Below are positions 57,238-64,000 of a stretch of 64,000 bases of DNA, one piece after another. Every line of letters starts with the position of its first letter. The first letter of the stretch is position 1. Below the pieces are notes generated by a model. That model worked only from the letters and a program-made list of their open reading frames with translations. It had not been told where the DNA came from and did not search any database. The DNA comes from Rhynchopus sp. YZ270_cl-10 (Eukaryota > Euglenozoa > Diplonemea > Diplonemida > Diplonemidae): NCBI GenBank assembly GCA_964035575.1, contig OZ037836.1, forward strand, positions 682,001-746,000, written 5' to 3'. The translations under genes and the position numbers were made by a program.

Positions 57238-57880
57238 TGACCAAAATTTATAAAAACTCGTCCATTTCGGCAAATTGACCCCACCACAGAACCGGCGGAT
57301 TCAGGAAATGCAAATGCCGGTGTTTTCGGGCAAAATAAAAAATACAAGATGCCCGCGTTTTTTTTGCAAAATGTACACGAATGGGGGGCCCTTAAACCCC
57401 TGCTACCATGTGCTTCTACAGGCAAACATTTGGACCCCTTTACCTTACACTGACGGGTTTTGACCAAAATCAAGAACTTGTCCATTTTGGCAAATTGACC
57501 CCACCACAGAACGGACGGATTCCGGAAATGCAAATGCCGGTGTTTTTGCACATTTTCATGGTTTCAGCATCAGAGAGAGAAAATCTGGGTTGTGGGATTT
57601 ACCTTGGCCCCTTTACCTTACACTCATTTTGACCAAAACCAAGAACTTGGCCATTTCGGCAAATTGACCCCACCACAGCGCGGACAGATTCCGGAAATGC
57701 CAATCGCGGCATATTTTGGGGCTGAAAAATTTTCACCTGAAAATTTTTTTCAGCAGCATTTTTTGGCCGAAAATGGGCCCCACGTATTAGTGACCGGGCT
57801 CATATTTTCAAAAATTTAAGTGGTCAAAAAATTGTCCAATTTTCGAGATTGACCCCACCACTTTCTGGACGGATTCCGGA
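57238..57880. repeat. Four diverged units of a ~190-bp repeat
   Basis: CAAATTGACCCCACCACAG with CGGAAATGCAAATGCCGG-type text recurs at ~57270, 57495 and 57660, and in diverged form at ~57850. The last unit is nearly the same as the 49255-49782 repeat. Confidence 0.75.
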
Positions 57881-58378
57881 AATGCCAAAAAACTGTGTTT
57901 TGGGTCACGAATTTGCACCCCGTCACCCAAAAACCAGCAAAAAATAGGGGAAAAAAAAACAAAAAATGTCCGCGTTTTGGGGGGGGGAGGGGGGGGTCTG
58001 AAATTCCCCAAAAACGCGGACATTGTCCGCGTTTTTTGTTTTGATGCCACCCCGTGAAAACACCAAGTTTTTTTTCTGGAGGAATCCACTCAGAGTGCGT
58101 GAAGCAGTTTTTTTTTCACTTTCGTACACACTTTTCACACTGTGAAACCATGTGAAAATGTGTGAAACCAAGTGAAAATGTGTGAAACCATGTGAAAATG
58201 TGTGAAAAAGCGTGAGACTGGATCACCTCAAAAACAAAAAAAAAAAAAAACTGATCTCAGGATGGCACCGACCACGTGCACGCAACGGTACACCAATTAA
58301 GCTTGTTCCTCCGAATGTACGAGGAGGGGTACAGGGAAATAGAAACTTAACACTTATCTGGTGCTATAGGAAATGAGT

Positions 58379-58661
58379 CAACGACCTGTCAGCGACCTGT
58401 CAATATCGGGGGGGGAGGGTCATTTTTTGATAGTACTTTGCCATTTTTTCAGGTACACAGGTACACAGGTACACAGGTACACAGGTACACAGGTACACAG
58501 GTACACAGGTACACAGGTACACAGGTACACAGGTACACAGGTACACAGGTACACAGGTACACAGGTACACAGGTACACAGGCCACCAAAAAATCGCTAAG
58601 GGCCGTTAAAAAATGACCCCCCCCCTATGGCAACGACCTGTCAGCGACCTGTCAATATCGG
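58379..58661. mobile_element. Satellite-bearing small element with 31-bp flanking direct repeats
   Basis: An identical 31-bp sequence (CAACGACCTGTCAGCGACCT...) lies at 58379-58409 and 58631-58661. Inside are inverted ends GGGAGGGTCATTTTTT and AAAAAATGACCCCCC, around (ACACAGGT)n at 58451-58579. The 31-bp repeat could be an unusually long target duplication or a pre-existing tandem pair. Confidence 0.6.
58451..58579. repeat. 8-bp satellite (ACACAGGT)n, ~16 copies
   Basis: Same unit as at 51279-51392. Confidence 0.9.
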
Positions 58662-58976
58662 CCCCCCCTGGAGCACCATTATCACTCAAAAAAAACAATC
58701 CCCAGTGAGAGGTTGTAGGGTGAAACGCACACACTTCGACCTGTTTGGTGAGGCGTGGCTCTGCAGCGCGCGGTTCGTCCCCAGAACCACAACAGTGTGT
58801 TCAAAATGCTTTGTTTCTATTTCCTCCTTCATTTCATGGGGCAAAAAATAACCCCCTTTTATTTTTTTCTGTACACCACAAACTTATTTCGGACACTTTT
58901 GAGGTAAAAAAAAGGCTTAACTAGCGTTCACCGTATTATGAACGCGGTCGGTAAGAAAAGAAGAAAAAAAAAAATA
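58662..58976. other. Intergenic, no gene
   Basis: A 74-codon frame (58627-58851) begins in the flanking repeat and is not supported. A-rich runs precede the next R6 copy. Confidence 0.4.
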
Positions 58977-59395
58977 TTGAAATACAAAAAAAAAAAAATC
59001 GTGACAGTGTACCTAAAGGTTCGCAACCCAGAACAACGGGAGAGGGGGTGGACCTGCAACCATGGTTTTTTTTGCCCTACATCCATTTCGTGGGTTCCAT
59101 TCTATGACACTCTTGTGACCTCCTTCCCGCTTTCGCTCATCTTTCAGATGAACGCGATCTTTGGAGCCAGAGCAATTAGGCGTGATGTAGGTTCAGTTGG
59201 GGTCTTCTTCCCCATGCTGAGTGGGAAAGGCATCAGTGGTAATCCCTGAGCCAGAAAAAAGGAAAATATATTGGTTGGGTTATTGACAGGAAAGTGTCCC
59301 TGCCACTGCTTTGTTTGAAAGGAGAGGAAAGGACGGTAAGGAAAAAATGATTAAGATATTATTTTCAATCGAAAGATGGAGTTTTTGTCCACCAG
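58977..59395 (+). repeat. R6 repeat copy C
   Basis: Follows the R6 order: TTGAAATACAAA, ACAGTGTACC, GGGGGTGGACC, CCTACATCCATTTCGTGG, GATCTTTGGAG, GGTTCAGTTGGGGTC, and the end block TTCAATCGAAAGATGGAG. It lacks the nested elements and the rRNA insert, and so serves as the reference layout. Confidence 0.7.
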
Positions 59396-59872
59396 CGTCT
59401 CCTCTTTTTTTGTCTTTATTTGAAAACTTGGTTGTTTTAGTGTAGACACCCGAAGATGAACTCCACTATTTATTTATTTTTTTTGTTTTTTTTTTGCAAC
59501 TGAACAAACAGGGGATGAAAGGACGTGAGGGGAAAAAAAAAAAGAGAAAAAAATTGCTCGCGAGAGCCTAGGGTAAAGAGGGCACACACCTTTGAAAGAG
59601 GGTCTTCAGAAAAAGGGGGTGTCTAAAATCTGTCCCAATTTCCAGTGCTCTCAAGATCCTCCACGTAGGGGAGGATATTTCCTCCAGGGGCTTTTTTTTT
59701 TTTTTTTTCAGGCTTTTTTGGTGGAGGATTTCCTCCATTTTTTTTTTTTTTTTTGGCGGGCTCGGGTGGAGGATTATCCTCCTAGGGGTTTTATAGTGGG
59801 GAGTCACTTTGTCTCCCCCGAGGGAGCCAATATTTTCCCGAGCCTGTATGCACCGTACAGGGCTGCACCTTA

Positions 59873-59985
59873 AAATCTTAACGTACACTCTCTGTTGATT
59901 CTAAAACGGGGGAGGGTAAAAAAGCGCGAAAGGTAAATTGGGGAAGAGGTTGAAAAGTTGGAACGCTTCCTCACCCCAGATCACA
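59873..59985. repeat. R1 repeat, copy
   Basis: Nearly identical to 30896-31010, and again directly next to R2. Confidence 0.8.
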
Positions 59986-60195
59986 TTTTTTTTTTTTGAA
60001 AAAATAAATAAAACTCCTCTCGAATTTGTTCAATGATTGAACTGAGAGAATGAAGAAACCCCAAACCCTCCCAGACCAAACGGTCTAACCTGTTGTATTG
60101 ACATAGTGTGGGGAGAATGAGGAGCACAAGAATCGTCTTCGCGCATACTAAAAGATTTCCTACGATATGTCACAAGTGTCATGTCACCGAAAAAA
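59985..60195 (-). repeat. R2 SINE-like repeat, copy 3
   Basis: Nearly identical to the copies at 31081 and 35908, in the same orientation. It starts where R1 ends (CAGATCACA then T-run), suggesting insertion at or beside the R1 end. Confidence 0.7.
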
Positions 60196-60825
60196 AAATT
60201 TGCCTGCGGCGCCATTTTCATTTTTTGCTACTCAAAAAAAGGGTTCGTTGAGTGATTCTGTGTAAAAGGAAGCATTTTTACACCGTACCCTAATTTTTTT
60301 TCGCCTGCGGCGCCATTTATATTAATTTTTTTGCTCCGCAAAAAAATAGAGTTGGCAATGTCTTTGGATACCCTTGCATTTTTCAGCCAAAAAATACAAC
60401 TTGACCAAAGCTGCAAAAATTTTGTCGTTTTTTTTTAAATAACCCGCCGTTGCATCAGCCCCTGCTTCTGGAAGACGTATTGGTTTTGTACGGTTCGTGG
60501 AGCGTATGGTGCAAGAGAAAGGATTAGGTTTCCGTTTTTTATTATCTCGCAAAATTGACCGCCTCTCCGCTCTGTGGCTGTCAGGGAGGCGCGCGCGAAG
60601 CGCGCGACGACCGCTTGTTGCGGGGGGGAAAATTGTTTTTTTTGGGGGTTTTTTTGCAAAAATAAAATCCTCCTCATTTCGAAAATTCTGCTTTTTTCGT
60701 GGAGGATCTTGAGAGCCCTGCCAATTTCCCCTTTTTTTTTTTTTTTTTCGCATTTTTTGAAAACTTGGAAAAATCACGTGTCGCAACAGAATATATCCAC
60801 GCCACGCCCACCCTCCGCCCAGCTT

Positions 60826-60910
60826 ACTTCCATTTCGCGGTCTACGTTGAGATGTCCTACTCCCGCTACCGCTCGTCAGTCAACGAAACGGGTATAATTG
60901 GAACACAAGG
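60826..60910 (+). repeat. R6 fragment copy D
   Basis: CTTACTTCCATTTCGCGG then TCCTACTCCCGCTACC, matching the middle of R6 copy A (46030-46110). In this copy the frame reads AYFHFAVYVEMSYSRYRS. Related words appear in copies B (YIQFDVD) and E (YIHFVVYI), but no copy has a long conserved frame. Confidence 0.5.
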
Positions 60911-61799
60911 GAGCAACTCCTTGTGCGAAGTAAGTGGGCTCGGGGGGGCATTTTTTTCTCCTTTTTTTCCACTACTTTGTACATTTATGGTAAAGTGGAA
61001 AAAAAGGGAAAAGGTAACAAAGGCAAAGAGAAAAAGGGGAAAAAGGGAAATATAGACACCCTCCAAATGGTCATTAAAAGAAGAACAAAATTGGGTGAAA
61101 AAGGGGTAGGGGTGGGAAGTTAGGTTATCTGTAGTAGTCCAAGAAAACTTGGCGTACAAAATGAGACATTGGGTGGGGGTTTTTTGGGGTAATGTAACTT
61201 TTTTTTTTGTGATAAATTGGTAAATTGACACCGCGTAGACACCTCGCAAATATCGCCAAAGAAGGTGTGACATGTGGCAGTAAAAACACCGAGGTGTGAA
61301 GCTGACTACTGGTGGTTTCATGTTGTCATGACTCTACTCGTACATCCTGCTTTGTTTTGTTCTGGACTTGAACCCTCCAGAGATTTCCCCAAATCTTACT
61401 TCCAGTATAAAGTGCGAGCAAATACAACCACTGCCTTCTAGCTTTTTCAGAGATTTTATTGTGCCCCTTCTCAAGTTGTTTGAGAGGGTACAACTGCCAC
61501 TACCTACATGCCTAGTGCGTGATGTGCACATGCTCAAAGATTTTGTTGGCCCAAGCATCGCGGAAGCGTTCGTACACTGGACCCTCGCCTGTAGCAAAGA
61601 GCTGCTTTGCGTCCTTAATCAGTTCTTCTCCCTGTGTGTGTGAGGGTTTGAGAAACAGGGTGTGGGTTACGCCTAGGTATATAGAGCATAGTGTGTGTGA
61701 GTTTGTGTTGGAGCATCAGAACGAGAGAGATGGCATATACTATGTGGTGGGATATGATGCGAAGCTTCAAAAGACACTTTGGGACAAAAAAGACAGTAG
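60911..61799. other. Intergenic, no gene
   Basis: A 60911-61110 stretch is A/G-rich. Mixed DNA at 61330-61640 has frames of 87-91 codons on both strands without a recognised family. This is 3' flank of the receptor gene. Confidence 0.4.
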
Positions 61800-61890
61800 A
61801 GTTGAAAATACAAAGCGCTCTCGTGAACAGTGTACCTTTGGTACAAATGACGCCTACATCCATTTCGTGGTTTACATTCTGAAAATATGC
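61800..61890 (+). repeat. R6 fragment copy E
   Basis: GAAAATACAAAGCGCTCTCG, GAACAGTGTACCTTTGGTAC and CCTACATCCATTTCGTGG in close order, ~130 bp beyond the receptor gene's stop. It lacks the G-rich middle block of the fuller copies. Confidence 0.65.
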
Positions 61891-62016
61891 GAATATGCGA
61901 AGGTCAGGCAACTCGTTCCTGACAATGCTCGGGGCATTCCGTGCGGGAGTGGTTGTACGTATAATTATAACGTTACCAGTGGTGCCTTGTCCCTCTGTAA
62001 TAATGCGTATTAGGGT

Positions 62017-64000
62017 TTATGAGTCCTGCCCTGCACTAGAGAGAGTCGTATGGGCGCAAATAGTAGCGTGCTGAGCATAACACAGAGGTTGCGCTTCACT
62101 GACCATGTCAGCAGGCTGGCTACATACCTCGAACTTGCCCTTGAAAATGAGGGTCGTGACGTTGTTCCACAGTGTCGTAGGGTCCTTGCTGGCAGCCTCC
62201 TCCAGCTGGTACATCCACTCGTCCATCTTCGACACATCGCGCAGCTCCAGCAGTTCAAACAAACACATCGGCTTCGGAAGCTTTTTGAACTTCGCCCCTT
62301 CCACCACCTTCAACACAAACGACGTCTCCACCTCTGCATACACTACATGGTCCGTAAGCACACCAAACTCACGCTCCCTGCAGTACCGCTCCAGCGCATA
62401 TGCCCACGAGATTGTAGGTGACAGGAACGAAAACCTGCGCATCACAGACGTGCCCATGTTCCCGACACGTCCCTCCCCAGTCACAACTGACGCTGTTATT
62501 TCCACGCTGATCCTGCCTGCCATCTCACGACACATCTCAGCAGCACTGCACGCATACACTCGGTGACTTGCAACGTGTGTCGCGGCGTTGAACGAACACG
62601 CGAACCTGTCACCTGTGAACGGCTCCGTCACACCCTTCTGCTTCGAGAACACATTAACAAAGGCCTCCAGCAGGTTCGAGTGCAGCTCCAGCACCTGTGA
62701 ATCCGACTTCTTCGCACATTGTCCGTGGAAGTCCTTGATGTTCACGACTGTGTAGGAGAAGCGTTTCGAGGCGATTGCACACGTGAACGGATGCACAGGA
62801 GCCTTCTCTTTGCGGGAAGACGCGCCGCACTTACGCGACAGAGAGGAGGCTTTCGAGCGGTGTGAAGTCGAGAGTGAGTCACTCATCTTGCTCTTTGATT
62901 CATCCTCTTCGTCGCTCAACTCACTCAGTTCACCAAGCTGCACAGACTGCGGCATAAAGCTCTTGTACAGCTCCAGGTTCACAAGCATGCGCCCAATAGC
63001 ACGGTTCATCGTGCGCAGCTCACTGATGACCGACGTCTCGTCAGGAACGGTGCTGATCTTCAGCACCGCTGCCTTGGCCATAAGCACCGCAGTGTCCTCA
63101 AACGGACGTGTCAGCACGTTGTTGAAGAGCATGAACACCACAACAGACGCCATCACCAGCGCCACCATCACAAGGATCGTTCTGTTCGCCTTCTGCCGCA
63201 GTGCCTTGTTCGTGTTCTTCTCAAGAACGTCCAGATCCTGCAGTGTCCGCATGTTCGTCGCGTCGATCTTCCGCAGAATGTCCTCACGTGGGATCATCGT
63301 CGCAACGGTAAAGGGCTCCATCTCTCGTGTGTCGGAGTTTGTGTCAAACGTCCGTGTCTGCACAAGGAAGGACTTGCTCACGGGGTTGCGCCTCACTTCG
63401 TCAGAAGCATGCAGGAAGTGTGGCGTGTCTGGGAAGTACCTCCGCACAAAGGTCAGGCTGTCGATGCGACCCTTGAAGAACTGTCCCACGTAGAACGGGT
63501 TCGAATGCTTGCGTGTCCTGCTTCCCAGCTCTTCCCTACCACGTGAGTCAGTGCCGTAAGCATGAAGTGTGCCGTTCACGTACAAGCTGCAACGTCCACC
63601 ACCCATCACAGCTGTCACCGTTGTCCACGCACCCACAGGGAAGCCACGTCTCCCAAAGGCATCCACGTAAGGTGCTGTGCTGCACCCATACTGCAGAACA
63701 AACAGATAGATCTGCCCGTTCCCAAACAGACGGAAGTTCGTCTCCCCCACAAGCGAGTCTGTGAACAGACGAGGTGTGGTTGCACTTGGTGATGCTTCGT
63801 CGTACAGCACATCAGGCCTGATGCGCATGCTCACCATGAACTCCGTGTAGCGTGTGAAGTCTGGATGCAACATGCAATTTAGCACGGAGGCTGTGCTGCT
63901 TGAGTTAACACGCGAGGCAACACAACGACGTCCGTCTGCATGCACAAGCTCCGCATCGAACCCGTCGTACTTGCTCTTCCACGGCTTCCCTGCTGCACTC
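62017..64000 (-). CDS. Receptor-type protein: LamG-like, CACHE-like, TM, degenerate nucleotidyl-cyclase fold; 5' part outside window
   Basis: The frame is open to the right edge, so the N terminus is missing. The count below starts at a GTG at 63945, which is not the true start. Residues ~30-175 resemble a LamG/ConA-like lectin domain (W..VTAVMGGGRCSLYVNG, NPFYVGQFFKGRIDSLTF). Residues ~205-230 read like the end of a CACHE sensor (FTVATMIPREDILRKID). A membrane span lies at ~256-275, followed by a HAMP-like linker (to ~325), SFMPQSV, and an acidic/Ser-rich hinge. Residues ~385-575 resemble a class III cyclase fold: TVVNIKDFHG where the family has an A-D-I-x-G-F core, and TGDRFACSF for the GD core. 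The first metal-binding Asp appears as Asn402; the second (D446) is kept. Sensing of an outside ligand with altered or lost cyclase activity is inferred. Confidence 0.8.
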   Translation of the reverse strand, partial: SAAGKPWKSKYDGFDAELVHADGRRCVASRVNSSSTASVLNCMLHPDFTRYTEFMVSMRIRPDVLYDEASPSATTPRLFTDSLVGETNFRLFGNGQIYLFVLQYGCSTAPYVDAFGRRGFPVGAWTTVTAVMGGGRCSLYVNGTLHAYGTDSRGREELGSRTRKHSNPFYVGQFFKGRIDSLTFVRRYFPDTPHFLHASDEVRRNPVSKSFLVQTRTFDTNSDTREMEPFTVATMIPREDILRKIDATNMRTLQDLDVLEKNTNKALRQKANRTILVMVALVMASVVVFMLFNNVLTRPFEDTAVLMAKAAVLKISTVPDETSVISELRTMNRAIGRMLVNLELYKSFMPQSVQLGELSELSDEEDESKSKMSDSLSTSHRSKASSLSRKCGASSRKEKAPVHPFTCAIASKRFSYTVVNIKDFHGQCAKKSDSQVLELHSNLLEAFVNVFSKQKGVTEPFTGDRFACSFNAATHVASHRVYACSAAEMCREMAGRISVEITASVVTGEGRVGNMGTSVMRRFSFLSPTISWAYALERYCREREFGVLTDHVVYAEVETSFVLKVVEGAKFKKLPKPMCLFELLELRDVSKMDEWMYQLEEAASKDPTTLWNNVTTLIFKGKFEVCSQPADMVSEAQPLCYAQHATICAHTTLSSAGQDS

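Larger units (their letters stand above)
56345..58229. mobile_element. 1.9-kb inverted-repeat element with GTGTGAAACC iterons
   Basis: The ends are GAGGTGATCCAG and CTGGATCACCTC. Just inside each end are iterated GTGTGAAACCA.GTGAAAA units (56370-56440 and 58130-58205). Then come CGCGGACAATGTCCGCG palindromes with G runs and GTGGCATCAAAAC (inverted at ~58043). A second element (56507-57137) and a four-unit repeat (57238-57880) lie inside. The 62-110-codon frames at 56595-57055 are not recognised. Confidence 0.65.
59634..60728. mobile_element. Inverted-repeat bounded segment enclosing R1 and R2
   Basis: CTCTCAAGATCCTCCACG at 59647-59664 is inverted at 60699-60716 (CGTGGAGGATCTTGAGAG), and pairing extends outward to AATTTCC/GGAAATT-like text. 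Short GGAGGATAT / ATCCTCC pieces recur inside. An R1 copy and an R2 copy lie in the middle. Segments with GCCTGCGGCGCCATTT appear twice (60204 and 60303). It may be a non-autonomous element with later insertions. Confidence 0.5.

Overview
This is a eukaryotic window. It carries part of a 28S ribosomal RNA, a broken elongation factor 2 copy, a membrane receptor with a nucleotidyl-cyclase fold, and a giant RTX-repeat surface protein in one uninterrupted 24-kb reading frame. Coding DNA is GC-rich with C or G preferred at third positions. The DNA between genes is AT-rich and dominated by repeats. Every confident gene reads on the minus strand, and the giant gene is preceded by a strong pyrimidine tract ending in CAG. 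A free-living protist with intron-poor, co-directional genes, such as a euglenozoan (possibly a diplonemid), would fit. The taxon cannot be fixed from the sequence alone.

Layout. Bases 1-890 are 3' flank. Bases 891-24965 encode a secreted protein of 8024 residues with tens of RTX calcium-binding repeats; its first ~670 residues differ in base composition from the rest. Bases 25-40 kb hold two paralogous type I membrane proteins, one intact (38187-39548) and one with a single in-frame TAG (28436-29818). Both share upstream blocks with the giant gene. Between them lie a dead EF-2 copy and a 54-bp minisatellite. Bases 40800-44778 are a 4-kb DNA transposon with ~0.5-kb inverted terminal repeats and two intact genes, one with motifs resembling RAG1/Transib-type DDE transposases. 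Bases 44807-45993 are a long foldback element. Both sit inside one copy of a dispersed repeat (called R6 here). The next R6 copy contains a piece of 28S rRNA. Bases 48-61 kb are almost purely repeats. They include four inverted-repeat elements lined up end to end at 51.17-54.71 kb, each bounded by CTAG or TAG. The last 2 kb is the 3' part of a LamG/CACHE/TM/cyclase-like receptor that runs off the right edge.

Repeat families named below: R1 (~113 bp, 'CTTAACGTACACTCTC'); R2 (~210 bp, SINE-like with a poly-T start on the plus strand); R3 (~340 bp, found 3' of genes); R4 (upstream block of the surface-protein genes); R5 (short, 'AACGGGAAACGAAACAGG'); R6 (~400 bp, 'GAACAGTGTACCTTGG').

How the parts fit: the host genes all look like surface or secreted proteins (giant RTX protein, type I membrane pair, receptor). 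The intergenic space is a landing zone for inverted-repeat elements that prefer CTAG next to G or C runs and often land in each other's ends. The most novel material is the CTAG-bounded element chain, the paired ~1.19-kb foldbacks, and the two-gene 4-kb transposon. No tRNA gene, CRISPR array or telomere repeat was seen by eye. All similarities come from reading and motif memory, not from searches.
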